NCBI GenBank assembly: GCA_946887025.1
Contig: CAMPJY010000028.1
Location: 1 to 20,628, forward strand
DNA length: 20,628 bases
Reading direction: 5' to 3'
Origin: an uncultured Salinimicrobium sp.
Lineage (GTDB): Bacteria > Bacteroidota > Bacteroidia > Flavobacteriales > Flavobacteriaceae
Part shown: positions 1-8,581 of the stretch, one piece after another
How positions within the stretch are numbered: position 1 is the stretch's first letter
Layout: every line of letters starts with the position of its first letter
Made by a program: the position numbers and the translations under genes
The notes under the pieces: generated by a model
What the model was told of the DNA's origin: nothing
What the model saw: the letters and a program-made list of their open reading frames with translations, nothing else
Database searches by the model: none

Positions 1-42
1 AAGGCGAGTAATAAATATATTGTAGAACGTAGAAAGAAATAA
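1..42 (+). CDS. rplB: 50S ribosomal protein L2, C-terminal end (partial)
   Basis: Only the last 13 codons and the TAA stop are present. They read KASNKYIVERRKK, the typical basic C-terminal tail of L2 in Bacteroidetes. L2 is the primary 23S rRNA-binding protein needed for subunit association and for the peptidyl-transferase centre. Its position directly before rpsS is the standard S10-operon order (rplB-rpsS), which supports the call despite the short fragment. The 5' part lies outside the window. Confidence 0.9.
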   Translation, partial: KASNKYIVERRKK

Positions 43-48
43 TAAGAT

Positions 49-327
49 ATGGCACGTTCATTAAAAAAAGGACCTTACGTTCACTATAAACTTGAGCAGA
101 AAGTTGCACAAAACACGGAATCCGGAAAGAAAACGGTTATCAAAACCTGGTCTAGAGCTTCTATGATCACTCCTGATTTTGTTGGGCAAACAATTGCAGT
201 ACATAACGGACGTCAATTCGTTCCTGTGTATGTTACCGAGAACATGGTAGGTCACAAATTAGGTGAATTTTCTCCAACACGATCTTTCAGAGGTCATGCT
301 GGGGCTAAAAATAAAGGTAAAAAATAA
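49..327 (+). CDS. rpsS: 30S ribosomal protein S19
   Basis: This 92-residue protein has the usual S19 length. S19 sits in the head of the small subunit, binds the 3' domain of 16S rRNA with S13, and contributes to contacts with the large subunit and tRNA. The family core is clear from about residue 31 to 78, including [20 protein letters not shown] and [11 protein letters not shown], followed by a basic tail. The gene begins 6 bases after the rplB stop and ends 8 bases before rplV, so co-transcription and translational coupling are likely. No Shine-Dalgarno sequence is visible; the upstream bases are A-rich, as is usual in Flavobacteria. Confidence 0.98.
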   Translation: MARSLKKGPYVHYKLEQKVAQNTESGKKTVIKTWSRASMITPDFVGQTIAVHNGRQFVPVYVTENMVGHKLGEFSPTRSFRGHAGAKNKGKK

Positions 328-335
328 TTGAAGCT

Positions 336-743
336 ATGGGAGTTCGTAAAAGAGAAAGAGCAGAGCAGATAAAAGAAGCTAAAAAGCAAGTAGCTTTTGC
401 CAAGTTGAATAACTGCCCTACTTCACCAAGGAAAATGCGTCTTATGGCGGATCTGGTTCGTGGTGAGAAAGTAGAAAGAGCGCTTCAAATATTGAAATTC
501 AGTTCCAAGGAATCGTCTCGACGTCTTGAGAAGCTGTTGCTTTCGGCTATCGCCAACTGGCAGCAGAAGAATGAGGACGCGAGCATCGAGGATGCTGAGT
601 TGTTTGTACAAGAGATTCGTGTAGATGGAGGAAGTATGTTGAAAAGACTTCGTCCAGCCCCACAAGGTCGCGCACACAGGATAAGAAAACGTTCCAACCA
701 CGTAACTTTGGTGCTTGGAGCTAACAATAATACACAAAGCTAA
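336..743 (+). CDS. rplV: 50S ribosomal protein L22
   Basis: This is L22 (135 aa), an early-assembling large-subunit protein. Its long beta-hairpin lines the nascent-peptide exit tunnel. The family region starts at about residue 22 ([19 protein letters not shown]) and runs to the basic hairpin near residues 98-125 ([20 protein letters not shown]), which in other bacteria carries macrolide-resistance changes. The roughly 20-residue lysine-rich N-terminal lead-in is longer than in E. coli L22 but common in Bacteroidetes. It lies 8 bases from both rpsS and rpsC. Confidence 0.98.
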   Translation: MGVRKRERAEQIKEAKKQVAFAKLNNCPTSPRKMRLMADLVRGEKVERALQILKFSSKESSRRLEKLLLSAIANWQQKNEDASIEDAELFVQEIRVDGGSMLKRLRPAPQGRAHRIRKRSNHVTLVLGANNNTQS

Positions 744-751
744 GATAGAGT

Positions 752-1480
752 ATGGGACAGAAGACAAATCCAATCGGGAATCGCCTTGGTATCATCAGAG
801 GATGGGAGTCCAACTGGTACGGAGGAAATGACTACGGCGACAAATTGGCCGAAGACGATAAGATTAGAAAATACATCCATGCCCGCTTGTCTAAAGCGAG
901 TGTATCAAGGGTAATTATTGAGCGTACCCTTAAACTTGTAACCGTTACTATCACCACCGCCCGTCCTGGTATAATTATTGGGAAAGGTGGCCAGGAGGTA
1001 GACAAGTTAAAAGAAGAGCTTAAGAAAATTACCGACAAGGAAGTTCAGATTAACATCTTTGAAATTAAAAGGCCGGAACTTGACGCTCACCTGGTGGGAT
1101 CGAGTGTAGCAAGACAGATCGAGAATCGTATCTCTTATCGTCGTGCTATTAAAATGGCTATTGCGGCTGCAATGAGGATGAACGCAGAAGGTATCAAGAT
1201 CGAGATCTCAGGTCGATTAAATGGTGCAGAGATGGCGCGTTCTGAATCTTACAAAGATGGTAGAATTCCATTGTCAACTTTTAGAGCCGATATTGACTAT
1301 GCTTTGGTTGAAGCCCAAACTACCTACGGTAAACTGGGAGTTAAAGTATGGATCATGAAAGGTGAGGTATACGGTAAAAGAGAACTTTCTCCACTTGTTG
1401 GCATGGCCAAAAACCAGGGAGGAAAACCGAGTGCCGGAGGAGGACGAGGTGGAGCAACAAAACCACGTCGTAGAAAGTAA
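752..1480 (+). CDS. rpsC: 30S ribosomal protein S3
   Basis: This is S3 (242 aa), part of the mRNA entry channel together with S4 and S5 and involved in mRNA unwinding. The N-terminus [13 protein letters not shown] is diagnostic. A type-2 KH RNA-binding domain follows with its GKGG loop at residues 77-80. The C-terminal S3 domain contains [13 protein letters not shown] and [11 protein letters not shown]. The tail is rich in Gly, Arg and Lys, a common variable extension. It lies 8 bases after rplV and 19 bases before rplP. Confidence 0.98.
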   Translation: MGQKTNPIGNRLGIIRGWESNWYGGNDYGDKLAEDDKIRKYIHARLSKASVSRVIIERTLKLVTVTITTARPGIIIGKGGQEVDKLKEELKKITDKEVQINIFEIKRPELDAHLVGSSVARQIENRISYRRAIKMAIAAAMRMNAEGIKIEISGRLNGAEMARSESYKDGRIPLSTFRADIDYALVEAQTTYGKLGVKVWIMKGEVYGKRELSPLVGMAKNQGGKPSAGGGRGGATKPRRRK

Positions 1481-1499
1481 TTTTTTAAAGTAAAGAAAA

Positions 1500-1919
1500 A
1501 TGTTACAGCCTAAAAGAACAAAATATCGCAAAATGCAGAAAGGCCGTATGAAAGGGGTGTCTCAGAGAGGACACCGTCTTTCTAATGGTACTTTCGGGAT
1601 CAAGTCTTTAGACTCCAATTTTGTGACTGCAAGACAGATTGAAGCTGCGCGTATCGCCGCTACCCGTTATATGAAGAGAGAAGGTTCGTTGTGGATAAAA
1701 ATATTTCCAGACAAATCAATTACGAAGAAGCCTCTTGAGGTAAGGATGGGTAAAGGTAAAGGTGCCGTTGAATACTGGGTGGCAGTTGTAAAACCAGGAA
1801 GAATACTTTTTGAAATAGGAGGGGTACCTTTTGATGTTGCAAAAGAAGCATTGCGTCTTGCAGCACAGAAACTTCCTGTGAAAACCAAGTTCATTGTAGC
1901 TAGAGATTATCAAGCTTAA
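1500..1919 (+). CDS. rplP: 50S ribosomal protein L16
   Basis: This is L16 (139 aa), a late-assembling large-subunit protein near the A-site and central protuberance that helps position aminoacyl-tRNA. The start [19 protein letters not shown] and the later segments [18 protein letters not shown] and [20 protein letters not shown] are characteristic. Length matches the family. A 19-base AT-rich spacer separates it from rpsC and 12 bases separate it from rpmC. Confidence 0.98.
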   Translation: MLQPKRTKYRKMQKGRMKGVSQRGHRLSNGTFGIKSLDSNFVTARQIEAARIAATRYMKREGSLWIKIFPDKSITKKPLEVRMGKGKGAVEYWVAVVKPGRILFEIGGVPFDVAKEALRLAAQKLPVKTKFIVARDYQA

Positions 1920-1931
1920 TTTAGAGAAGTT

Positions 1932-2123
1932 ATGAAACAATCAGAAATTAAAGAACTATCTGTAGCAGAATTGCAGGAAGAACTGGGAAGATCAAAAAAG
2001 GCATATTCCGATTTAAAAATGGCTCATGCAGTATCTCCCTTAGAGAACCCTATACAGTTGCGAACTGTAAGAAAAACCGTAGCGCGTATTGCCACTGAGT
2101 TAACTAAAAGAGAACAACAATAA
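1932..2123 (+). CDS. rpmC: 50S ribosomal protein L29
   Basis: This is L29 (63 aa), a small alpha-helical protein at the tunnel exit beside L23, where trigger factor and SRP dock. The pattern MKQSEIKELSVAELQEELG, a Lys-rich middle, and the ending NPIQLRTVRKTVARIATEL matches the two-helix L29 fold. It occupies its canonical place between rplP and rpsQ, with an 18-base spacer before rpsQ. Confidence 0.97.
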   Translation: MKQSEIKELSVAELQEELGRSKKAYSDLKMAHAVSPLENPIQLRTVRKTVARIATELTKREQQ

Positions 2124-2141
2124 GTGTTATTCTGCTGAAAG

Positions 2142-2399
2142 ATGGAAAAAAGAAATTTAAGAAAAGAGCGTATAGGTGTTGTTACCAGTAATAAGATGAT
2201 GAAATCCATAGTGGTTTCTGAAACTAAAAAAGTAAAACACCCCATGTATGGAAAATTCGTTTTGAAAACGAAGAAGTATGTGGCTCACGACGAAACAAAT
2301 GACTGCAACATTGGAGATACTGTAAAGATCATGGAAACAAGACCTTTGAGTAAATCAAAATGCTGGAGATTAGTAGAAATAATTGAAAGAGCGAAGTAA
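2142..2399 (+). CDS. rpsQ: 30S ribosomal protein S17
   Basis: This is S17 (85 aa), an OB-fold primary binder of the 16S 5' domain. Diagnostic segments are [19 protein letters not shown] near the N-terminus, [18 protein letters not shown] in the middle and [20 protein letters not shown] near the end. Its TAA stop shares one base with the ATG of rplN (TAATG at 2397-2401), which suggests termination-reinitiation coupling between S17 and L14. Confidence 0.98.
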   Translation: MEKRNLRKERIGVVTSNKMMKSIVVSETKKVKHPMYGKFVLKTKKYVAHDETNDCNIGDTVKIMETRPLSKSKCWRLVEIIERAK

Positions 2400-2767
2400 T
2401 GGTACAACAAGAGTCTAGATTAAGAGTAGCAGACAATACCGGGGCTAAGGAAGTTTTAGTGATCCGTGTATTGGGCGGTACAAAAAGAAGATACGCTTCT
2501 GTTGGAGACAAGATAGTTGTCAGCGTTAAAGAAGCTACGCCAAACGGAAACGTTAAGAAAGGTGCAGTTTCAACAGCAGTTGTTGTTCGTACCAAGAAAG
2601 AAGTGCGCAGACCAGACGGATCTTATATCCGTTTTGACGACAATGCATGTGTTCTCCTGAACCCAGCCGGGGAAATGAGAGGAACCCGTGTATTCGGACC
2701 TGTAGCACGTGAGCTTCGTGATAAGCAGTTCATGAAGATTGTATCATTAGCGCCTGAAGTGCTTTAA
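2399..2767 (+). CDS. rplN: 50S ribosomal protein L14
   Basis: This is L14 (122 aa, the canonical length). It lies at the subunit interface, contacts 16S rRNA, and is the binding site of the silencing factor RsfS in other bacteria. The start [19 protein letters not shown] and the end [19 protein letters not shown] are highly conserved family signatures. The start codon overlaps the rpsQ stop by one base, which fixes the start. rplX follows after 12 bases. Confidence 0.99.
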   Translation: MVQQESRLRVADNTGAKEVLVIRVLGGTKRRYASVGDKIVVSVKEATPNGNVKKGAVSTAVVVRTKKEVRRPDGSYIRFDDNACVLLNPAGEMRGTRVFGPVARELRDKQFMKIVSLAPEVL

Positions 2768-2779
2768 TACATTAAGAAA

Positions 2780-3091
2780 ATGAAAAAGCTTAAGATAAAA
2801 ACAGGAGATACTGTACGTGTGATGGCCGGTGACCATAAAGGTCAGGAAGGAAAAGTACAGAAAGTATTGATCGATAAGAATAAAGCCATTGTGGAAGGTG
2901 TGAACCTGGTTTCCAAACACGAGAAACCAAGTGCAGCAAACCCACAGGGTGGAATTAAGAAAAAGGAAGCCCCTATTCAGATTTCCAACCTTTCCCTGAT
3001 CGACAAGAACGGTGAGGCTACCAAAGTTGGATACAGAATAGAGAATGACAAGAAAGTTAGGTTTTCCAAAAAATCCAATGAAGTAATTTAG
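2780..3091 (+). CDS. rplX: 50S ribosomal protein L24
   Basis: This is L24 (103 aa), an initiator of large-subunit assembly. An N-terminal KOW motif is visible at about residues 7-30 ([18 protein letters not shown]). It is followed by [20 protein letters not shown] and a basic C-terminal part. Length is normal. Only 2 bases separate it from rplE, so translational coupling is likely. Confidence 0.98.
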   Translation: MKKLKIKTGDTVRVMAGDHKGQEGKVQKVLIDKNKAIVEGVNLVSKHEKPSAANPQGGIKKKEAPIQISNLSLIDKNGEATKVGYRIENDKKVRFSKKSNEVI

Positions 3092-3093
3092 TT

Positions 3094-3645
3094 ATGGCAT
3101 ACGTACCAAGACTTAAACAAGAGTATAAGGAGAGAGTGATCTCGGCTCTTACAGAAGAATTCAGCTACTCAAACGTGATGCAGGTTCCGAAACTACAGAA
3201 GATCGTAGTGAGCCGCGGCGTTGGGGCAGCTGTTGCAGACAAGAAACTTATTGACCATGCGGTAGACGAATTGACAGCTATCACCGGTCAAAAGGCGGTA
3301 TCGACCATTTCTAAGAAAGACGTTGCTTCTTTCAAATTGCGTAAAGGAATGCCAATTGGGGCAAAAGTTACTTTGCGTGGGGAAAGAATGTATGAATTTC
3401 TTGATCGTTTGATCACTTCAGCCCTTCCTAGGGTTCGTGACTTCAGCGGAATTAAAGCCACCGGTTTTGACGGAAGAGGAAACTACAACCTTGGGGTAAC
3501 CGAGCAGATCATCTTCCCTGAGATCGATATCGACAAAGTGAACAGAATTAACGGGATGGATATCACTTTCGTTACTTCCGCCGCTACCGATAAAGAAGCA
3601 AAATCGTTGTTAACTGAACTGGGATTACCCTTTAAAAAGAATTAA
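3094..3645 (+). CDS. rplE: 50S ribosomal protein L5
   Basis: This is L5 (183 aa), which binds 5S rRNA in the central protuberance, touches P-site tRNA and forms an intersubunit bridge with S13. Family landmarks are [13 protein letters not shown] at the start, [14 protein letters not shown] near residue 30, [14 protein letters not shown] near 100 and [18 protein letters not shown] near 130. The gene is packed between rplX (2-base gap) and rpsN (2-base gap). Confidence 0.99.
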   Translation: MAYVPRLKQEYKERVISALTEEFSYSNVMQVPKLQKIVVSRGVGAAVADKKLIDHAVDELTAITGQKAVSTISKKDVASFKLRKGMPIGAKVTLRGERMYEFLDRLITSALPRVRDFSGIKATGFDGRGNYNLGVTEQIIFPEIDIDKVNRINGMDITFVTSAATDKEAKSLLTELGLPFKKN

Positions 3646-3647
3646 TT

Positions 3648-3917
3648 ATGGCTAAAGAATCAATGAAAGCCCGTGAGGTGAAGAGAGAAAAATTAGTGGA
3701 AAAGTATGCTGCAAAACGCAAAGCTTTGAAAGAAGCCGGTGATTATGAAGCACTACAGAAACTTCCAAAAAACTCTTCTCCAGTACGTTTGCACAACCGT
3801 TGCAAACTGACAGGAAGACCAAGAGGCTACATGAGAACGTTCGGAATTTCCAGGGTAACCTTCAGAGAAATGGCGAACAACGGATTAATTCCCGGAGTAA
3901 GAAAAGCTAGCTGGTAA
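3648..3917 (+). CDS. rpsN: 30S ribosomal protein S14, zinc-independent long form
   Basis: This is S14 (89 aa), a 16S 3'-domain protein of the 30S head. Length and the N-terminal basic half match the long, zinc-free type (as in E. coli) rather than the roughly 61-residue zinc-ribbon type. In the region equivalent to the ribbon only Cys52 ([11 protein letters not shown]) remains. The other three ligand positions are Thr55, Ser68 and Thr71. The C-terminus [11 protein letters not shown] is diagnostic. It is followed by an unusually long 70-base gap before rpsH (see the stem-loop entry). Confidence 0.98.
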   Translation: MAKESMKAREVKREKLVEKYAAKRKALKEAGDYEALQKLPKNSSPVRLHNRCKLTGRPRGYMRTFGISRVTFREMANNGLIPGVRKASW

Positions 3918-3935
3918 GATTATTAATTGGAAGAA

Positions 3936-3967
3936 GGTTCGAACGATGAGCGTCGGTTTCGAAAACC
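3936..3967 (+). promoter_or_regulatory. Candidate stem-loop leader before rpsH (S8)
   Basis: The 70-base space between rpsN and rpsH holds an imperfect inverted repeat. GGTTCGAACGAT (3936-3947) can pair with GTCG and TTTCGAAAACC (3952-3967) around the loop GAGC, with small bulges at G56, T59 and A62-A63 (last two digits of the coordinates). There is no T-run after it and no TAnnTTTG box in the gap, so terminator or promoter roles are unlikely. S8 represses the spc operon in E. coli by binding an mRNA hairpin that mimics its rRNA site. A similar role here is inference only. Confidence 0.4.
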
Positions 3968-3987
3968 ACTTCCGCAAATCAAAATAG

Positions 3988-4386
3988 ATGAATACAGATC
4001 CTATTGCAGATTATTTAACAAGAATTAGAAACGCGAATGCTGCCCAACACAGAGTGGTAGAGATTCCGGCTTCTAATCTTAAAAAGGAGATTACTAAAAT
4101 TTTATTCGATCAGGGATATATTCTTAGTTACAAGTTTGAAGACAATTCCGTTCAAGGAACCATCAAGATAGCTCTTAAGTATGACAAGATCACTAAAGAG
4201 CCAGTAATAAAAGAAATTCAACGAATAAGTAAACCTGGTCTACGTAAATATGCCGGTTCCACTGAACTACCCAGAATCCTTAACGGATTGGGTATTGCCA
4301 TAGTTTCTACCTCTCACGGTGTGATGACAGGAAAACAAGCGAAGCAGCAAAATGTTGGTGGCGAGGTATTGTGCTACGTTTACTAA
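3988..4386 (+). CDS. rpsH: 30S ribosomal protein S8
   Basis: This is S8 (132 aa), a primary binder of the 16S central domain and the translational repressor of the spc operon in E. coli. The start [17 protein letters not shown] and the C-terminal signature [17 protein letters not shown] identify it. The start ATG follows AAAATAG, with no Shine-Dalgarno sequence. It is preceded by one of the three long structured gaps in the cluster. rplF follows after 18 bases. Confidence 0.99.
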   Translation: MNTDPIADYLTRIRNANAAQHRVVEIPASNLKKEITKILFDQGYILSYKFEDNSVQGTIKIALKYDKITKEPVIKEIQRISKPGLRKYAGSTELPRILNGLGIAIVSTSHGVMTGKQAKQQNVGGEVLCYVY

Positions 4387-4404
4387 TATTTAAAGACGAA
4401 AGAA

Positions 4405-4947
4405 ATGTCAAGAATAGGTAAAAACCCAATAACAATTCCTCAAGGTGTAACTGTTGACCTTAAAGACGGAGTTGTTACGGTAAAAGGAAAATTAGGAGAA
4501 CTTACTCAGGAAATCCTTGATATCGATGTAAAGATCGAAGATGGGGTTATCACTTTTGAGCGCTCCTCAGATAAAAAAGATCTAAAGGCAAAACACGGTC
4601 TATACCGTTCTTTGATCAGTAACATGATCGAAGGTGTGTCTAACGGCTATACAAAACAGCTGGAATTAGTAGGTGTGGGATATAGAGCTTCCAATCAGGG
4701 TCAAAAATTAGACCTTGCAGTTGGGTTCTCTCATAACATTATCTTAGATTTGGCCCCTGAAGTTAAAGTGGAAACTGTTTCGGATAAAGGTAAGAACCCT
4801 ATCGTGAAACTGACTTCGCATGACAAGCAATTGGTAGGCCAGATCGCTGCGAAAATCAGATCCTTCCGTGCTCCTGAACCTTACAAAGGGAAAGGTATCA
4901 AGTTTGTAGGAGAGGAATTAAGAAGAAAAGCAGGTAAATCAGCTTAA
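4405..4947 (+). CDS. rplF: 50S ribosomal protein L6
   Basis: This is L6 (180 aa), located near the factor-binding site of the large subunit. The start MSRIGKNPITIPQGV, the middle segment YTKQLELVGVGYRA at about residue 82, and PEPYKGKGIKFVGEELRRK near the C-terminus are characteristic of its duplicated alpha/beta domain. Length matches the family. rplR follows after 12 bases. Confidence 0.99.
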   Translation: MSRIGKNPITIPQGVTVDLKDGVVTVKGKLGELTQEILDIDVKIEDGVITFERSSDKKDLKAKHGLYRSLISNMIEGVSNGYTKQLELVGVGYRASNQGQKLDLAVGFSHNIILDLAPEVKVETVSDKGKNPIVKLTSHDKQLVGQIAAKIRSFRAPEPYKGKGIKFVGEELRRKAGKSA

Positions 4948-4959
4948 TAAAGTTTAGAT

Positions 4960-5316
4960 ATGGCATTGTCAAAATTAGATAGACGAAATAAAATTAGGAA
5001 GAGAATCCGTAAGGATGTAACCGGAACCGAAGGTCGTCCAAGATTATCAGTATTCCGTAGCAATAAAGAGATTTATGCTCAGATAGTGAATGATGTGGAC
5101 GGGAAAACCATCGTAGCTGCCTCTTCCAGAGATAAGGATGTTGCCTCCAAAGAGGTTAACAAAACCGAACAGGCCACCTTGGTGGGTAAAGTACTTGCCG
5201 AAAAAGCCTTGAAAGCAGGAGTGGAAACCATCTCTTTTGACAGAGGGGGTTACTTGTACCACGGTAGAGTTAAATCATTAGCAGAAGGTGCTCGCGAGGG
5301 AGGACTTAAATTCTAG
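4960..5316 (+). CDS. rplR: 50S ribosomal protein L18
   Basis: This is L18 (118 aa), which binds 5S rRNA with L5 in the central protuberance. The basic N-terminus ([19 protein letters not shown]), [19 protein letters not shown] near residue 26 and the ending [19 protein letters not shown] followed by a short tail are standard. rpsE starts 5 bases downstream. Confidence 0.98.
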   Translation: MALSKLDRRNKIRKRIRKDVTGTEGRPRLSVFRSNKEIYAQIVNDVDGKTIVAASSRDKDVASKEVNKTEQATLVGKVLAEKALKAGVETISFDRGGYLYHGRVKSLAEGAREGGLKF

Positions 5317-5321
5317 AAGAT

Positions 5322-5846
5322 ATGTATCAAGATTATAAAAACGTAGAACTTGTAAAGCCTAGCGGACTTGAACTGAAAGATCGTTTGGTGGGTGTACAAC
5401 GTGTTACCAAAGTTACAAAAGGTGGTAGAGCCTTCGGTTTCTCCGCAATTGTAGTGGTAGGTGACGAAAATGGTGTTGTAGGCCACGGTTTAGGAAAGTC
5501 TAAAGAAGTAGCGGATGCTATTTCCAAAGCAGTAGAGGACGCAAAGAAGAATTTGGTACGTATCCCTTTGAACAAAGGAACCCTGCCACATGAGCAAAAA
5601 GGTAAATACGGAGGAGCAAGAGTAATGTTGCTTCCAGCCGCAGCTGGTACCGGAGTAATTGCTGGTGGAGCCATTCGTGCCGTACTGGAATCTGTTGGGG
5701 TACACGATGTACTTTCAAAGAACCAGGGGTCTTCTAACCCACACAACGTGGTAAAGGCTACCTTTGATGCTTTGTTGCAATTGAGAAGCGCCGATACTGT
5801 TGCAAAACAGCGCGGAGTTTCGTTGGAAAAAGTTTTTAAAGGATAA
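5322..5846 (+). CDS. rpsE: 30S ribosomal protein S5
   Basis: This is S5 (174 aa), which lines the mRNA entry channel with S3 and S4 and affects decoding fidelity. In other bacteria it is the site of spectinomycin resistance. An N-terminal double-stranded-RNA-binding-like domain runs from about residue 17 to 80 ([20 protein letters not shown], then [10 protein letters not shown]). The C-terminal domain contains [19 protein letters not shown] and [13 protein letters not shown] 175-residue antisense open frame here (5333-5860) is a shadow. Confidence 0.99.
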   Translation: MYQDYKNVELVKPSGLELKDRLVGVQRVTKVTKGGRAFGFSAIVVVGDENGVVGHGLGKSKEVADAISKAVEDAKKNLVRIPLNKGTLPHEQKGKYGGARVMLLPAAAGTGVIAGGAIRAVLESVGVHDVLSKNQGSSNPHNVVKATFDALLQLRSADTVAKQRGVSLEKVFKG

Positions 5847-5858
5847 TAACAAGGAAAC

Positions 5859-6041
5859 ATGGGAAAGATAAAAGTAACTCAGGTAAAGAGTGCCATTAAA
5901 CGCACTGCAAACCAAAAACGTACTTTGGAAGCACTTGGTTTGAAGAAATTGAACCAGGTAGTGGAGCACGATAATACGCCGAACATCCTTGGTATGGTAA
6001 ATAAAGTTCAACACTTAGTTTCCGTAGAGGAAGTAAAATAA
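5859..6041 (+). CDS. rpmD: 50S ribosomal protein L30
   Basis: This is L30 (60 aa), a small large-subunit protein with the expected bacterial length. The pattern KIKVTQVKSAIKRTANQKRT, then LGLKKLNQVVEHDN and IRGM-like ILGMVNKVQHLV, matches the family. AAGGA lies 7 bases upstream of the ATG (AACAAGGAAACATG), one of the few Shine-Dalgarno-like contexts in the cluster. rplO follows after 9 bases. Confidence 0.97.
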   Translation: MGKIKVTQVKSAIKRTANQKRTLEALGLKKLNQVVEHDNTPNILGMVNKVQHLVSVEEVK

Positions 6042-6050
6042 TAAGGACAA

Positions 6051-6503
6051 ATGGAATTAAGTAACTTAAAACCTGCAAAAGGTTCAGTTCAAAGTAACAA
6101 TAAGCGCGTTGGTCGTGGTGAAGGATCGGGAAAAGGCGGTACAGCTACCCGTGGTCACAAAGGTGCCAAGTCCCGCTCTGGTTACTCCAAGAAGATTGGT
6201 TTTGAAGGAGGCCAGATGCCACTTCAGAGAAGGGTTCCAAAGTTTGGATTCACTAACATTAACCGTAAGGAATTTCAGGGAGTGAATCTGGATGTGCTTC
6301 AGTCTTTAGTTGACGAAGGCAGGATTACCGACACTGTCGATATGGACGTGTTGGTTGAGAACCGTTTGGCCCGTAAAAACGAGATGGTTAAGATATTGGG
6401 TAGAGGGGAATTGAAAGCAAAGTTGAAAATATCTGTTCATAAATTTACTGCCTCAGCAAAGCAAGCTATTGAAGCGGCCGGTGGTGAAGCTGTTACTTTA
6501 TAA
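6051..6503 (+). CDS. rplO: 50S ribosomal protein L15
   Basis: This is L15 (150 aa), a late-assembly protein binding 23S rRNA. The glycine- and arginine-rich N-terminus (KRVGRGEGSGKGGTATRGHK, about residues 18-37) and GFEGGQMPLQRRVPKFGF near residue 50 are diagnostic. The C-terminal SVHKFTASAKQAIEAAGG closes the globular domain. It ends 10 bases before secY, the usual rplO-secY pairing. Confidence 0.99.
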   Translation: MELSNLKPAKGSVQSNNKRVGRGEGSGKGGTATRGHKGAKSRSGYSKKIGFEGGQMPLQRRVPKFGFTNINRKEFQGVNLDVLQSLVDEGRITDTVDMDVLVENRLARKNEMVKILGRGELKAKLKISVHKFTASAKQAIEAAGGEAVTL

Positions 6504-6513
6504 TAGATAAACA

Positions 6514-7851
6514 ATGAAATTCATCAATACATTAAAGAATATCTGGAAAATTGAGGAACTAAAAAACAGAATTTTAGTTACCCTGGGATTATTGCTGGTG
6601 TATCGTTTTGGAGCGCAGGTTGTGCTTCCGGGTATCGATGCTTCACAATTATCCAACTTGGCAACTCAGACAGACGGAGGATTGTTGGGACTTCTTAATG
6701 CATTTACAGGAGGGGCGTTTTCGAATGCCTCTGTCTTTGCATTGGGGATCATGCCCTATATTTCTGCCTCTATTGTGGTGCAGTTAATGGGGATCGCAGT
6801 TCCTTATCTTCAGAAGTTACAGAAAGAAGGCGAGAGTGGAAGAAGAAAGATCAACCAGATCACGCGATGGTTAACCATTGCGATTACCCTTGTACAGGGA
6901 CCTGGTTATATCTATAACCTTTTTGCCACGCTTCCTCCAAGTGCTTTCCTGTTGGGCAGCACCGTTACTTTTGTGGTATCTTCAGTGATCATTCTGGCTA
7001 CCGGAACTATTTTCGCCATGTGGCTGGGAGAGAAGATTACAGATAAGGGAATTGGAAACGGTATCTCCCTGTTGATTATGGTGGGTATTATAGCCACCCT
7101 TCCTCAGGCGTTCATTCAGGAATTTGCTTCCAGAGTATTCGAATCCAATGGAGGTTTGATCATGATCCTTATTGAACTGGTAATATGGTTCGCCATTATT
7201 CTGGCTTCTGTAATGTTGGTGATGGCAGTACGACAGATTCCTGTACAGTATGCCAGAAGGACAGCTTCCGGCGGGTACGAGAAAAATGTATTCGGATCAA
7301 GACAATATATTCCTCTTAAGCTGAATGCTTCAGGGGTAATGCCTATCATTTTTGCGCAGGCTATCATGTTCATTCCTGCTGCAGTTGCCGGGCTTTCAGA
7401 ATCAGAGACCGCTCAGGGGGTGACCGCGGCATTCAGTGATCCTTTCGGTTTCTGGTACAATGTGGTATTTGCGTTGTTAATAATTATTTTTACGTACTTT
7501 TACACCGCAATTACAGTACCGACCAATAAAATGGCAGATGATCTTAAAAGAAGTGGTGGTTTCATCCCGGGAATACGTCCCGGAACCGAGACTGCTGAGT
7601 TTTTAGATCGCATCATGTCCCAAATTACCCTTCCCGGATCTGTGTTTCTGGCATTAATAGCAGTGTTCCCTGCTATCGTGTTTTCACTTTTGGGAGTTCA
7701 GGGGAACTGGGCCTTGTTCTTTGGAGGTACTTCGTTGTTAATTATGGTTGGAGTTGCAATCGACACTATGCAGCAAGTAAATTCCTATTTGTTGAATAGG
7801 CACTATGACGGGTTGATGAAGACCGGAAAAAACAGAAAAGCGGTAGCTTAA
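6514..7851 (+). CDS. secY: Protein translocase subunit SecY
   Basis: SecY (445 aa) is the channel of the Sec translocon in the inner membrane. It exports or inserts proteins with SecE, SecG and SecA. Many hydrophobic segments are visible, beginning at about residue 20, consistent with the family's ten helices. Signatures include [20 protein letters not shown] (helix 2 and plug region), [12 protein letters not shown], the cytoplasmic loop with [10 protein letters not shown], and [20 protein letters not shown]. No adk or map gene follows, unlike in many bacteria. infA begins 7 bases downstream. Confidence 0.99.
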   Translation: MKFINTLKNIWKIEELKNRILVTLGLLLVYRFGAQVVLPGIDASQLSNLATQTDGGLLGLLNAFTGGAFSNASVFALGIMPYISASIVVQLMGIAVPYLQKLQKEGESGRRKINQITRWLTIAITLVQGPGYIYNLFATLPPSAFLLGSTVTFVVSSVIILATGTIFAMWLGEKITDKGIGNGISLLIMVGIIATLPQAFIQEFASRVFESNGGLIMILIELVIWFAIILASVMLVMAVRQIPVQYARRTASGGYEKNVFGSRQYIPLKLNASGVMPIIFAQAIMFIPAAVAGLSESETAQGVTAAFSDPFGFWYNVVFALLIIIFTYFYTAITVPTNKMADDLKRSGGFIPGIRPGTETAEFLDRIMSQITLPGSVFLALIAVFPAIVFSLLGVQGNWALFFGGTSLLIMVGVAIDTMQQVNSYLLNRHYDGLMKTGKNRKAVA

Positions 7852-7858
7852 GTTTATT

Positions 7859-8074
7859 ATGGCAAAACAATCAGCAATAGAGCAAGACGGGACCATCATT
7901 GAAGCATTATCAAATGCGATGTTCCGGGTAGAATTAGAAAACGGTCACGTTGTGACTGCGCATATTTCAGGCAAGATGCGTATGCATTACATTAAGTTGT
8001 TGCCTGGAGACAAAGTAAAACTAGAAATGAGTCCTTACGATTTGTCGAAGGCTCGAATAACTTACAGATACTAA
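7859..8074 (+). CDS. infA: Translation initiation factor IF-1
   Basis: IF-1 (71 aa, canonical length) is a single S1-like OB domain that binds the A site of the 30S subunit during initiation. The sequence shows [40 protein letters not shown] and [20 protein letters not shown], all family signatures. It sits directly between secY and rpmJ, as in other Flavobacteria, with a 5-base gap to rpmJ. Confidence 0.99.
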   Translation: MAKQSAIEQDGTIIEALSNAMFRVELENGHVVTAHISGKMRMHYIKLLPGDKVKLEMSPYDLSKARITYRY

Positions 8075-8079
8075 TAACG

Positions 8080-8196
8080 ATGAAAGTTAGAGCATCAATT
8101 AAAAAGAGGAGTGCCGAGTGCAAGATTGTGCGAAGAAAAGGCAGACTGTACGTAATTAACAAAAAGAATCCAAAATTTAAACAAAGACAAGGGTAG
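8080..8196 (+). CDS. rpmJ: 50S ribosomal protein L36, zinc-ligand-poor form
   Basis: This 38-residue gene sits in the canonical place between infA and rpsM. The protein starts [11 protein letters not shown] and ends NPKFKQRQG, which is unmistakable L36. Compared with zinc-binding L36 (Cys11, Cys14, Cys27, His32 in Thermus), only Cys14 is kept. The other positions are Ser11, Asn27 and Phe33, and one extra residue is inserted before the NPK motif. It should therefore not bind zinc. It begins 5 bases after infA and ends 2 bases before rpsM. Confidence 0.97.
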   Translation: MKVRASIKKRSAECKIVRRKGRLYVINKKNPKFKQRQG

Positions 8197-8198
8197 TT

Positions 8199-8573
8199 AT
8201 GGCTAGAATTGCAGGTGTTGATATACCAAAACAAAAGCGAGGCGTTATAGCACTGACCTATATCTTCGGAATTGGAAAAAGCAGGGCTCAGGAGATCCTT
8301 CAGCAAGCTAAGGTTGACGAAGGTAAAAAGGTTTCTGACTGGAACGATGATGAAATTGGGGCCATCCGTGAAGCGGTAGGCAGCTATAAAATTGAAGGAG
8401 AATTACGTTCAGAAGTTCAATTGAGCATTAAGCGATTAATGGATATTGGAAGTTACAGGGGAATTCGTCACAGAGCGGGACTGCCGTTAAGAGGACAGAG
8501 AACCAAAAACAACTCCAGAACAAGAAAAGGAAGAAGAAAAACAGTTGCCAACAAGAAAAAAGCGACTAAATAA
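8199..8573 (+). CDS. rpsM: 30S ribosomal protein S13
   Basis: This is S13 (124 aa), in the 30S head, where it contacts P-site tRNA and forms bridges to L5. The start [20 protein letters not shown], the helix-hairpin-helix [11 protein letters not shown] near residue 25 and the C-terminal [19 protein letters not shown] followed by a basic tail are diagnostic. The gene opens the alpha-operon portion. Unlike in E. coli there is only a 2-base gap upstream, leaving no room for an S4-type pseudoknot leader before rpsM. Confidence 0.99.
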   Translation: MARIAGVDIPKQKRGVIALTYIFGIGKSRAQEILQQAKVDEGKKVSDWNDDEIGAIREAVGSYKIEGELRSEVQLSIKRLMDIGSYRGIRHRAGLPLRGQRTKNNSRTRKGRRKTVANKKKATK

Positions 8574-8581
8574 TAAGTAAG

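Noticed and set aside
1298..1306. TATGCTTTG inside rpsC as an internal promoter
   Set aside because: Spacing differs from TAnnTTTG by one base, it is inside a conserved coding region, and matches this short are expected by chance.
5333..5860. Antisense open frame of 175 codons opposite rpsE
   Set aside because: It mirrors the highly conserved S5 gene; low-complexity antisense product, no independent support.
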